DNA from: Cymodocea nodosa
Lineage: Eukaryota > Streptophyta > Magnoliopsida > Alismatales > Cymodoceaceae
Length of the DNA: 64,000 nucleotides
Direction: 5' to 3'
NCBI GenBank assembly: GCA_036874045.1
Contig: CM072340.1
Coordinates: 7,641,001-7,705,000 of the forward strand
The notes under the pieces are model-generated. The model was given only the letters and a program-made list of their open reading frames with translations, was not told where the DNA came from and searched no databases. Below are positions 44,754-55,459 of the stretch, piece by piece. Position 1 is the stretch's first letter; each line of letters opens with the position of its first letter. The position numbers and the translations under genes were made by a program.

Positions 44754-46292
44754 TGCTCAAGCTTTAATTTTGCCCATTTTTAATGAATTTTATAAGTAAT
44801 TTTGCATGATATTATATATCTATGATGGATAAATGATATTAATTATGGGTAATATAAGTCTTGAAATATAGTGCAATATAGAAATTTAATTAACAAGTGC
44901 ATCCCCCATTGAATATAATTTTACATGGAACACATTGATTTTATTTTGAATGTCCTATGTTGGCTAACGTCTCTTGGAGTTCAATTTCCATTAATTATAG
45001 GTAACACACATATGGAAGGAGCTTAATGCAAAAGACCAAAAGAAGATGTAAAGAATCAAAAGTTGGTGGACTAAACTTTAAAGAAGAGGGCATGCCAACA
45101 CCTTATTGGCCCTCCTAGATCTATGGCATCCTATTGGCTTGGTGATAAAACCAAGGTGCCACATCAAAGAGAGAGAACACATGCTAACATAAAGGCAAGG
45201 GGAGAGGAATTTCGTAGGCCACCTTGGTGTTTCCAAGGAGAGAAAGAAGGAGGAGAAGAAGCTTGGAGGTGAGGCTTGTGCTTCCAAAGAGAGACCACCC
45301 ATTCATGCTATTCACCATTCCAAGGGCTAAGGAGAAGACGTCCAAGCTTGGAGGTGGATTTGCTGCCAAGTTCCATTGAATTCAAAGCTCTAGAGAAGAA
45401 GATAAGAAGCTCCTAAGGTAGTGACAACTCTTAGAGTTTATTATTTTCTTATATAGAAGGAAGAATTGATGAGAAATGGTGGTGAACATCTCAATTATAT
45501 GTCTTCTTAGCTAAATAGAGTTCAATGAATGTATATGAATGTTTAATTCTTCTTTTCAACTTCTAATTTGCATCCTCTATTCACGTGTATTGTTGGGGCT
45601 GTTGGTGAGGCTTTCACACGAGCGAATGACACTCATCAATGGTGGCTTGGCGCATTTGAGAAGAAGGTGTGAATTGAAAGAAGAAGAAAATAAGTGTTGA
45701 TGTTCATTTGAATGAAGAACCTATCACTTATATCTAGTTGTTAATTTTAATTTCAATAGTTAATTGAGTTTGTTATATCTTATATTGATCACATTTTGTC
45801 CTAATCAATCTCCAAAAAGAATTTCTAATGCAAGTAGTATAGTATAGTTTAGCTAGATTAGCAAATAGCATAGTTGCATGCATTTAGTATAAATTAGAAT
45901 AGAGTAGTATAGTCTATTGAACCTTGTTATTTTATTTTTCTTTCCTTAATATTGATGCATTAATATCACTTCTGAAATCACGTGGAACTTGTGTGCATGT
46001 TATAATTGAATGAGTTGATAGATTTACAAGTAAAGAAATTGATTCACATCACCATTTTCCACTACAAATTGCCTTGAAATTGCATGATTTGTGAGCTTAT
46101 GTTAACTTTGATTATTCTACATTCACATGTCATTAATTTACTGAAGTATACCTAAGAGCTTGAAGAACAAGTTGAGTAATAGTTGATTGAGTCATAAACA
46201 CAATCCTTGTGGAAGAATGACCTGTATTTGCCATGTACACCAAAAGAACTGTGCACTTGCAGTAAAGCTTGAGCTAAAAATATAGCTCAACA
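44754..46292 (+). repeat. 3' LTR of element B
   Basis: Starts TGCTCAAGC, where the 5' copy has TGTTCAAGC, and ends GCTCAACA before ACAGG. Nearly identical to 37067-38605. Confidence 0.93.
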
Positions 46293-46880
46293 ACAGGCAT
46301 CAACCCAAAGCCAAGGCTAGAAGCTTTACGATCTCCTGAGATATGAGTCGGTGCTTGGTGAAAATGGCTTCCCTTCCCACGACGCGATCACTCCTCACAA
46401 TGGATGTCAGACACTGTGTTTGGCTCGGAATTAACCCGACATCAGAAAAGTATCCTCACAAACCTCCAATGGTTGGTGATTATGGTGGTGGTGGAGATGG
46501 TTGGTGTGGTACTTCAGAGAATTACCGACGTTGCTTGTAGAAAGCTTGGTGATCCTCCTTTGCACACATTGGCCACACCTATCGGCCACACACACTTTAC
46601 TTCTTTTTCTTCTTTTCTTTTATATTTCTTCAGTGGTAACTGCTTCTGCTTGAATGGTTAGTTGGATTTCCTTCATTTATATCAACGACGATGATTTCTT
46701 CTCCCTTCGATGAGTGAATTCCTACGTGATACGTGCGATTGTGGTTTTTTTCTTCCAACTGTCCTATTTCTGCAACTGCTATAGTGACATATTAGAAAAT
46801 AAATGATCCGTGGAGTTACAAATAACTCAATGGACTTGCTTCGTTGATTTAACTATAAAACACATGCATAAATTTTAATC

Positions 46881-47683
46881 TAGAATTCACATCTCAGCTC
46901 TTTCAGGACTTTAGATAATTTACTGATTTTTCATTAAGCATTCTGATTTCATTTTAAAATCGTGAAACTGTTAAACTCATGAAATTCAGAAAAAAAACAT
47001 AAGATACTATATCTAGATTTGCATAAATAATAAATTCTATAGCATCTTATATAGCCTTCTAAATATAGCATTCAAGCAGTTACAGTTTATAAAAATTTTA
47101 CAGTCTCAATTATCGGATAGTTACAACAAGTTCAAAAAAAAAAAATTTCAATTTTCACAAACTTTTCAGTACCATTTTAATTCCTTTAATTAACAAACTT
47201 ACATGGTTGTTACTTTAATTACCTCCCCCCCATACCTACATTTTGCATTGCCCTCAATGTAAAAGATTTGACAATAAATACAGTAATTGTAGCAGGTATG
47301 AATACAATTTCGTTGATTTAGCACCTAACTCAACGAATGAGATTAAATCTAAATTCAGGATAAGTAATCAATTGCATACCTTGTTTCATTTGTATCTCCT
47401 TCTGCATATTTTGATTTTTGATTCTGAAAAACTTTTCATTCACAGATAAAAGCAGAATATATAACAAAATAACATTTAACAGATATTGATAAATTAGTGT
47501 CTTGTGTGGAACCCAGGCTCCTATGCCTTTGGTGGCTCACAAGCAAGCCAGTTGGTTTCCCAGAACAGATACTAACAAATTGGATTGATATTTTGTTTTT
47601 GTTTTTATAAAATAAACTAAAACTAAAATTTTTCTAAAAGTAAATGCAGAAAACACACAACATTAAAAGCATAAAATCACAGC
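46881..47683 (-). other. 3' non-coding region of element C
   Basis: No gene. It corresponds to 13132-13990 of A. On the minus strand it has CATTGAGGGCAATGCA (47259-47244) and the G tract (about 47233-47223), and the shared GGCTTGCTTGTGAGCCACC (about 47529-47547). The part of A from about 13990 to the 3' LTR is missing here. Confidence 0.75.
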
Positions 47684-48815
47684 TTAAGAACATGATTGAA
47701 AAGTAGAAACAAATGGAATAAACGTGTCAATCCAAGCAAACTTTTTTGGCATAATTCTTCTTGCTATTAATTCTGTTTTAATGCAATTCGTGTTCCTTTT
47801 TAATTCGTAAACTTGTAGTATATTATCAATGCTAAATACAAGTGTATTACCATTAATGAAATGAAATGTAGAAAGGGATCCTTTTCGGTTCCAGGATAAT
47901 GTAGCAGTTTCTATTTCTACATCTATTTCAATATATTCCTCTTCCCACTTCCATTCATTTATGTCTTTCATAATCCATATTTGAAATTTCATCAATTCAT
48001 CCCACCATCTTATCAGACATAAAGTAGGATCATCATATTCATTATACCACATCCCTATTTGAATTTTATCAAATTCTACAGATGGTGGTTTAGCTATTTT
48101 TCTCGGTATAGGCAAAATTTCTATATATTCATCATAATTATCTATGCTTACTATGTATAAATCAGATCTAAATGCAACTGATATATCTGTGACTAGATAT
48201 ATATATTCATCAAGTATGACATGTATGCTGTTAATTAATGATTTCTGTCCTAGATATATCATAGTGTTTTCAGTCCAAGATCTATTCAAAAAGTTATACA
48301 CACTCAAGCATAAATCTTCATCCCAATTTCCTGTAGGTCTCCAATAATATAATTTTTCAAGTCGAATTTTTATCAGAAAATATTAAAGCTAACCCACAAT
48401 TTTCAGTTGGTACTTCATATCTATTAGGTCTTCCTATATTCCATTCTTCTCTTGTGATAGGATTTCTGATCAAAATATCAGGTAATAGAATTGCATACCT
48501 TGGTTTGGTCCTATATATAATTAATCCTTCATCCATCCCCATAATATGATCTATTCCTTCTAATGTATTGGGTGAAATTCCAGTAGTTTCTTCCATATTA
48601 AGATATTCATGGCTAATTGAACTACGATTAAATGACTTCCATATGAATCCATCTCTAGTCTTAGTCATTTTTACAGCTTGTAGTCCTTGAAAATATTTTT
48701 CTCCAACATAGTCTTTAATTTCCTTTGATACACAACACAACCTGCACAAATATTTAGCTGACAAGTCACTTAGTACTTCCCTTAGTGCATCCAACGGTAA
48801 TTGCATCAATTTCAT
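47684..48815 (-). pseudogene. Captured F-box / F-box-associated-domain gene, element C
   Basis: Better preserved copy of the gene at 11994-13131. It starts at ATG 48815 (MKLMQLPLDALREVLSDL). The F-box spans about residues 5-40 (AKYLCRLCCVSKEIKDYV), the expected Skp1-binding segment of SCF ligases. The FBA-like part has EGLIIYRTKPRYAILLPD, RNPITREEWNI, YIYLVTDISVAF, LCLIRWWDELMKFQIWIM, FINGNTLVFSIDN and FIPFVSTF. Total about 375 residues. The only break I find is a loss of about five bases near 48357 (A has ATTCC there) that shifts the frame; no other stop occurs. The gene lies 185 bases after gag in sense orientation. The target of such a protein cannot be predicted. Confidence 0.82.
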
Positions 48816-48999
48816 TTGTTGATTCTATATAACACAAACAAAAATTTTAGCAGAGACAAAAATTAACATAACTACTACACACCCTTGTGGAGTTAGGGCA
48901 TAACTCAACGGACTAAGTTCGTTGAGTTAAGGACTAACTCTACGATACTATTAACTATAAATAAACTTATATATATATAGTTACTTCAGTTATACTACT
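48816..48999 (-). other. Spacer between gag and F-box gene, element C
   Basis: No gene. It holds an inverted TTCGTTGAGTTA/AACTCAACGGA unit (48895-48950) and a TATATATATA stretch (48969-48978). Confidence 0.7.
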
Positions 49000-50185
49000 T
49001 CATTCAGCTATCCTCCCAGAAGAGGTATCAATTTCATTAACAGTTCTATTGACAAGGTTAGGTATTGCTTGTATTGGCAATCCTCCAGTGGGTCTAACTT
49101 CCATTGATTCCTTCTGTTTAAGTGGTATGTTTCTATTATGATTTTGAAATGCAGCATTTCCAAATACAAAATTTAGACGATTGTTTAATTATTGGATTAT
49201 CTTTTCTAATTTCTCTATTCTAGATCCTTGTTCAAGTAATGCTTCATAACTTATATTCTTCTCATTTATATTTTCTCCTCCTTGGAAATTGTTGTTTCTC
49301 CAAGATAAATTCGGGTGATTTCTCCAATTAGGATTATAAGAATTTCCAAAGTTATCTTTCTAGTTTCTAGCATAAATAATATCTAGATCATTAATGTTTG
49401 CATTCTTTTCTGCTAGCTTTTGATTTAATGATAACTCTTCTATTTTCTTTGTTAATTCAGTTAATTTCACTTCAAGCATAGTACTTGAATCTATTTCATG
49501 CATTCTTCTTGACAATATTCTTTTATCTGCAATAGCTTCAGCCGAGTTTTCCCACTGTGTAGTTCTTTTTACAAAGTTTTCTAAATATGCCCATGCTTCT
49601 TCACTACATAGTTTTAGAAATCCATTTTGACAAGTAGATTCTAATAAAGATTTCGTCGAAACATCTATACCTTCATAAATTATACCTATTAATTGTGCTT
49701 TACTCATTACATGATGTGGACATTGAGTCAGTAATCTTTAAATCTTTCAAAATATTTCCAAAATGATTCACCCTGTTTTTGGCTACACATTAATATTTCT
49801 TTTTTCTTTTTAATCGTTTGATGTGTTGATAATATTTTTCCAGAAAAACAGAACAAAATTCAATCCATGTAGAAATTGAATCAGGCGATAGAGTATATAA
49901 CCATCTCTTAGCTGTGTCTTTTAAAGCAAAAGGGATATATATAAGTTTAATAGCATCTATACTCATGTTCGACATTTTCATCATTTGACAAACTTCGTTA
50001 AATTCTCTAAGGAAATAATAGGCATCCTCTCTTTCTAATCCATGAAAATGTGGCAATTGACTAATATAATTAGATTTCAGTTCAAACTTATCTCCCTCAA
50101 AGTTTGGTAATCGAATACATGAAGGTTCATCAACTAATTCAAGATACAAAATTTCTCGTAATGGTTTTTCTACTGGAGCAGCCAT
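49000..50185 (-). pseudogene. gag: Gag core displaced to the 3' part of element C
   Basis: Starts at ATG 50185 (MAAPVEKPLREILYLE). Athila/Retrotrans_gag-type capsid: PSCIRLPNFEGDKFELKS, LPHFHGLEREDAYYFLREF (split here: EDAYYFLREFNEVC), IYIPFALKDTAKRWLYTL, STWIEFCSVFLEKYY. After a frameshift near 49795 comes the second half from about 49707: MSKAQLIGIIYEGIDVS, CSEEAWAYLENF, then a coiled coil (KLTELTKKIEELSLNQKL). A stop follows IIYARN (49360); the tail to TGA 49000 is Asn-rich and partly open. Position and sequence agree with A. No zinc knuckle follows it. Confidence 0.85.
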
Positions 50186-51299
50186 CTCTACGTTCTCTTT
50201 TAAAGAAAGGTTAGCTACACCCTAAAGGATTTCGTTAAAGTCCAGTTCAGAAAATGTTTCAGTACGCCTCTATGTTGAAAATTCCTGGGTAGGTGTTCTT
50301 ACTAATCGTTTAGTGCTTAGAGAATGAGTTCATGTGCTCATAAATAAATAGCAGAAGATTAATTACATACCAGTTTGAAGCTTTCCATTTAGTAAATATT
50401 TGTTGACGGATGAAGTCGAATCAGTTGCTTCTCCTTCTAGTTCCCCCAACGCATTCTCCTTTCTTTTAAGAGTGCTGATAACTTGTAAATAACATTCTAT
50501 TTTATATATATAATGCACATCCATAAAGTAAATAAATCTCGTTGCAAGAAACTTGCAACGTGCGTCGTGGTTCCTATTTTTATGGGTACGTGTACCACTA
50601 CTAATTTCAAATTTTAGAACCGCTAAGCTGACAAAGTTTTGTTCGTGGTTAAAAGAATAACTGTTTGCTTAATCCACGAACTAACCTCGTTGAGTTACAG
50701 ATAACTCAATGGAACAATGTCGATTACTATTGCTAACTCCACAGACTAACTTCATTGAGTTACAGATAACTCAACAGAGTGACCTTATATTATATTACTG
50801 ACCTCATGGAGTTAAGTTTAACTTAACGAACTTACTTCGTTGAGTTAACACTTGACAACTTCTAAGTTTACTCCTCGTAAGTACCTCTATGTTTTTTTTT
50901 TTTTTTCCTCTGCATTCTGCTAACTGAAATAAAGTTAAATATGTCATTAATGCAGCATTCTAATCAAAATTCGTTTAAATCTGAACATTATATAAATATT
51001 TAACTTGCAGTTCATTTCATGTTATGTAGAATTTACATTTTACCTTGTAGCATGTAGATATTTTCAAGCATCTATTATTTAATCCTGTCATTTAGCAAAC
51101 TGTAAATCTTTTGAAACATTCATGCATAATGTTCCACAAATTATATAACATTCAATATAGTTCATCCATTTCATCATTCTAAACATGCATGAAAAATATA
51201 TCTGAAAAACATATATTCATTCATATGAATCAATTACAGTACAATCAAATCAGATATTTTTCATACAAATATATAAGTACAAGTAGACAAACTATACAA
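50186..51299 (-). promoter_or_regulatory. Spacer before gag of element C: possible internal promoter, leader intron and palindromic repeats
   Basis: Read leftwards on the minus strand: AT-rich DNA, a poly-A run (about 50906-50889), inverted TTCGTTGAGTTA/TAACTCAACGA units (50860-50680), TATATATAAAATAG (50511-50498), a leader reading GELEGEATDSTSSVNKYLL, donor-like CTG|GTATGTAATTAATC (50370) and acceptor-like CATAG|AGGCG (50271). All except the poly-A run are also in A. This arrangement looks like a separate transcription unit for gag; that is inference. Confidence 0.5.
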
Positions 51300-53534
51300 T
51301 TAGCCTTTATTCCTAAGTTCATCTACTTCCTTCTGGAGTTTTTCTAATTGCTACTCTAATTGTTCTATCCTCTCTACAGCTCCAATAATGCCTTTAGAAG
51401 GTATAGATACTTCAGCAGCTGCAACATAATTTTTGTATTCTTTCACTGCAATGGTTCTTGATCTTATCCTTTTGGATATCCATTTCGTGAAATCAATACA
51501 GTCTACCATCAATATAGGTATCAAATCTCCATAAAATAATTTCTTCTTTGTAGACTTCATTTTGGATAGGAAGACTTGACACTAATTAACTTGAATTCTA
51601 TTCACAATTGCATAAGTGGCCCACTTGACAAATTGACTCAGTTCAATGTCATGGCCCTATCGTTGGTAGACATTTTTAATCAAAATGTTAGCTATCATGT
51701 GTGCTTTACCATTTAAATGCTTCAATCTATTTAATAATGGCACACCAGGATTGATAGCCAAACTGTTCTTGATTTCCTGCTTTGTCCATTCAACGGTAGT
51801 TGTGCTTTCCAAAATTTCTTTTCCTTCATTCTTCAATCCAAAAATGTTGTGGAGAAGCTCTGATGTTATCTATACATCAACTTCCTCTATGTTGGAAATT
51901 AATTGTCCTTCCTTTTCTCTTAAATTATCATAGAAGCACGACACTAGATTTTCATATATTGCATGCCCTTTCTATTGAGAAATAATTTGTAGTAGACCTT
52001 GGAACTCAAATAATTCCTTAATTTCTTGCATTCTGTCCCAATTTACTGGTCTACTATATATGATATCATAACCCCTAATCTCTTGGTATTTATTATAAGC
52101 TTCCTAACTCCAAAAGTGTACTTCATTCATAATTGTTGCTTCAATCGGGTCAGGAATGTGACTTTGTTGTTCTAGAGGGGTTTGGTCTTGATCTTCCTCT
52201 TCCATAGGCTGAACTTGAACTTGCTGAAAATGTTCTGTAGATTCCTGAACATTTGCTTCTGCTTTTGTCTGTGGTGGTGAGCCGGTAGAACTCTCCACTC
52301 TGTCTTGAATTGTTTCATTAAATTCTGTCGAATCTGCAAAGTCATTTTTTTCCATATGGCTTTGTTCAGCTTCTCGTTTAACTTCTGTTCTTTCTTCTTC
52401 CTCCTAACTACCAATCTGCACTGTCACTGTTCTTTCTAATTCTATGGCAGATTGGGATGGAGTCATGGGCAAATCAACTTCTACCCTAATTTCTGTTTCT
52501 TCTTCTTGTGCAGGCTGTAGACTAATTTCAGCCTGTTTTTCTTCTTCTCTTTGCTTTTGCTACTGCTCCTACTCCTCCTTAGAATCAGATAGCAGGTTTA
52601 CAAAAAGTGGCTCTACAGGCCCTATTGATATTGGTACTTCAGATTTAATCTCCTCTTGATATTCAGGCACTGTCTCTTTTCCTTTCCTTCTTCTAATTAA
52701 TTGTGCTTGGTCTTCATCTTCTACTTTTGAGATTAAATCCATAAACAAAGGCTCTGCATGCCTTTGAGCCATAGTTGCTGGCTCTTCCTATTTAATGTTT
52801 TCAATAATTGCTGGTCTCGAAGGACCAACTTTAGCTTCTCCTCTTGCAGCAAATTTGACAGTGGTTCTTTGATGCTGTTCAACTTTAATTTTGTATTGGG
52901 CTTTCAATTTTTCTACAGCCCTCCTTTTGCAAAGTGCATCAAATACTAGGTGTGCTTTAGCTACTGCTAAATCTTCTGGTTCTCCTTAGTTTTTCCCAAC
53001 TTCAACCAGCCCTTGGAATTCTCTTAATTCCTCTTTAGTTGAAGGCCCCAACATTTCTGCTCGTGCCAATGGCCTGAATGGTGGAACTGAAGGTCCTGGC
53101 TACTGTTTCTCAAGAACAGGTCTTTCAGCAGTCAACTCCTCTTCTTCTTCCTCTACTTGTTGCTGTCGCCTTATTGCACCCCTTGCACGACCAGCAATGC
53201 ACTTTTTGAACCATAATCAGGCCTTACGTTGGATTAGCTCTAGGGCTACTTCATTATTTGGCCTGATTTTTCTTTCTTTGCTTAAAGCAATTTTTGTTGC
53301 TACTTTGATTTTTGCTTCTACTATTTGGGGTATTTGTATACCCAAATTTACTAAAAATCTTCTCAAGTTGAAAAGTTTGAGTTCTACCTTCTGTAGCTCT
53401 TTTTCTCTTGTCGTATTCCAAATTTTCTATCGCGTGTGTCATTCATCTAACTCTTTTAGAAATTGTGATGTGTCAACCACATCTTCCCAGAACTTGGGCT
53501 TTATCTTCCTCATCGTGGAATTACACAACGGCAT
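51300..53534 (-). pseudogene. Env-like / putative plant transposon protein ORF, element C
   Basis: Starts at ATG 53534 (MPLCNSTMRKIKPKFWEDVV), ends TAA 51300. The first two thirds are Glu/Gln/Lys-rich low complexity. The conserved C-terminal domain begins near 52060: IIYSRPVNWD, IKELFEFQGLLQIISQ, CFYDNLREKEGQLISNIEE, LLHNIFGLKNEG, HLNGKAHMIANILIKNVYQR, KKKLFYGDLIPILM, SKRIRSRTIAVKEYKNY, ending in a short coiled coil (VERIEQLE). Early break: a Trp codon became TGA near 53459. About ten stops or shifts in all. Role unknown; no obvious signal peptide or membrane anchor. The domain is shared with the Sirevirus S2 (33480-34130). Confidence 0.7.
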
Positions 53535-54089
53535 GAAATTGCTCTGATCTCTACTGTTCTAAGTTCTAAATGATTTGCCAGATAACACCCCCAAAACCCT
53601 AGGTTTTAAAATAAACTCTAATTTTAGGCAAGTAATTGGGTCATTTCCCAAACAAAACTCTCACTCTCTCATTTGTGGTCTTAACTACAGTACTCCGTTG
53701 AGTTACAGTTAACTCAACGGAATAAGCTCATTGACTAACTCAAGACTTAATGGAGTAAGTTCGTTGAGTTAAGTGTAACTCAACGGACCTCCCGTACAAA
53801 TAGATATAAAAAAATAATACTTAAGATAATAGTTTTTTTTTTTTTCTTTTTGGTTTTTACTGGTTTAACCGATACTATGTTTCGGTTAGATTGACTTTTT
53901 TTCAATTGAACCGATACTATGTTTCGATAAAATCGAAAGTTTTTTTTATTTTTTAAATTAATATAGATTTTTTATGTTTCGGTCATACCGACGGATCTAG
54001 TCGGTTGAACCACAATGATTTTTTATATTTTATAATGTTTTTTAAATTTTTTGTTTTTATATGAAAATAAAATAAAAACTGATTTCTTA
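53535..54089 (-). promoter_or_regulatory. Spacer between pol and env-like ORF, element C, with telo-box
   Basis: No gene. Bases 53860-54020 carry CGGTTAAACC-type short repeats (ACCGATACTATGTTTCGGT). Bases 53690-53790 carry TAACTCAACGGA/TTCGTTGAGTTA units. AAACCCTAGGTTTT (53594-53607) is a telo-box palindrome about 60 bases before the ORF start; in A the corresponding place has AGGGTTTATTTATA. Confidence 0.45.
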
Positions 54090-55459
54090 CTAAGTAAAGC
54101 TTGAGTAGTCCTCTACTCTGACTTCTTCTATAATTCCAAAAGAACTTTTTGGTATTTTCACAATAGGTTTAAGTCTTTGTCCATTTACTTTAAAGATATT
54201 CTGATTTTTAGGATTTTCAATCTCAATAGCTCCATAAGGATAAATATTTCGAACTATGTAAGGTCTTGCCCATCTAGATCTCAATTTTCCTAGATGGTTA
54301 TGGAGTCTAGTCATGTAAAGATATACTTCTTGTCCTATTTCAAAGCTTTTTGCAATAATTTTCCTATCATGCTAGAATTTCATTTTCTCTTTTTCTCTTA
54401 CAGTCTTCGAATAAGCTTCATTTCTAAATTCTTCTAATTCAATTAATTGCATTTTCCTATTTTCAGCAGGTTGATTTAAATTAGTGTTCATAGTTTTTAA
54501 TGCCCAATAAGCTTTATGTTCTATTTCAGTTGGTAAATGACAACTTTTTCCATATACTAACCTAAAAGGTGACATACCTAAGCTTGTTTTATAAGCAGTT
54601 CTATAAACCCAAAGTGCATCTACCAATCTATTAGCCCAATCTATTCTAGTAGGATTTACTACTTTTTCTAAGATTAACTTAATTTGTTTGTTAGCACTTT
54701 CTACTTGTCCACTTGTTTGCAGATGATATGATGTTGCAATTTTGTGGTTTACTCCATATTTCTTCATTAAGGCTTCAAAACTTCTATTACATAAATGAGT
54801 TCCGCTATCATTGATAATAGCTTTAGGTATTCCAAATCTAGCAAATATATTGGTTCTTATAAATTGTATTACTACTTTGTTGTCATTAGTTTTTGTAGGA
54901 ATAGCTTCTATCCATTTAGATACATAATCCACCCCCAACAATATGTAATTAAATTGATTAGACATAGGAAATAGACCCATAAAATCTATTCCCCACACAT
55001 AAAAGATTTCAACCTCAACAATAGGATTAAGAGGCATCATATTCCTCTTTGATATTCTTCCTATTTGTTGACATCTTAAATAACTTAAGCAATATTTATG
55101 AGCATCTATGAATAGTGTTGGCCAATAAAACCCACATTATAGAATTTTTGCAGCAATTTTCCCTGAGCTAAAATGCCCTCCACAAGCTTGGTCATGACAG
55201 AAAGACAATATGCTCTGATACTCAGTTTCTAGAACACACCTCCTTAAAACCAGATCAAGACATTTCTTAAATAAGTATGGGTCTTCCCAATAGTAATATT
55301 TTACTCTTGAGAAAAATAATTTCTTATCTTGTCTATTCCAATCCTTAGGTGTTAAACCAATAACTAAGTAATTAACTATGTCTGCATACCAAGGTATTGT
55401 GTTGATGGTCATTAATTGTTCATTAGGAAAATTATCCTTAATTTCAATATTTGATTTTT
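54090..55459 (-). pseudogene. Integrase, element C
   Basis: N-terminal zinc domain: [12 protein letters not shown] (about 55200-55160), then [14 protein letters not shown] partly in another frame. Core 55040-54372: [11 protein letters not shown] (first Asp), NDSGTHLCN (second Asp kept), [14 protein letters not shown] (Glu kept), [21 protein letters not shown]-terminal domain 54314-54090: LGKLRSRWARPYIV. Breaks near 55137 and 54370. It would insert cDNA; all three catalytic acids remain but the frame is broken. Confidence 0.85.

Larger units (their letters stand above)
37067..46292 (+). mobile_element. Athila-type Ty3/gypsy element B, young, pol-only
   Basis: Nearly intact element of 9226 bp. 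LTRs 37067-38605 and 44754-46292 are both 1539 bp. By eye they differ at about four sites (second base T/C, near 37308, near 37763 and near 37833). Target duplication ACAGG (37062-37066, 46293-46297). It has an intact primer site, an uninterrupted pol frame and an intact polypurine tract. It lacks a Gag core, an env-like ORF and an F-box gene. It inserted in the 3' LTR of C and is the youngest element here. Confidence 0.93.
36198..46880 (-). repeat. 3' LTR of element C, split by B and 5'-truncated
   Basis: Two parts: 36198-37066 and 46298-46880, separated by B. Read on the minus strand, the LTR end is GGAGATCCAAACA at 36198. The other side stops near 46880 at ...ATGCATAAATTT and runs directly into 3' non-coding DNA that corresponds to about 13990 in A. 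About the first 750 bases of the LTR plus the polypurine tract are deleted. Confidence 0.75.

Noticed and set aside
47684-48815. Host single-copy F-box gene caught between elements
   Set aside because: The same gene occurs in the same place and orientation in element A, so it travels with the element.
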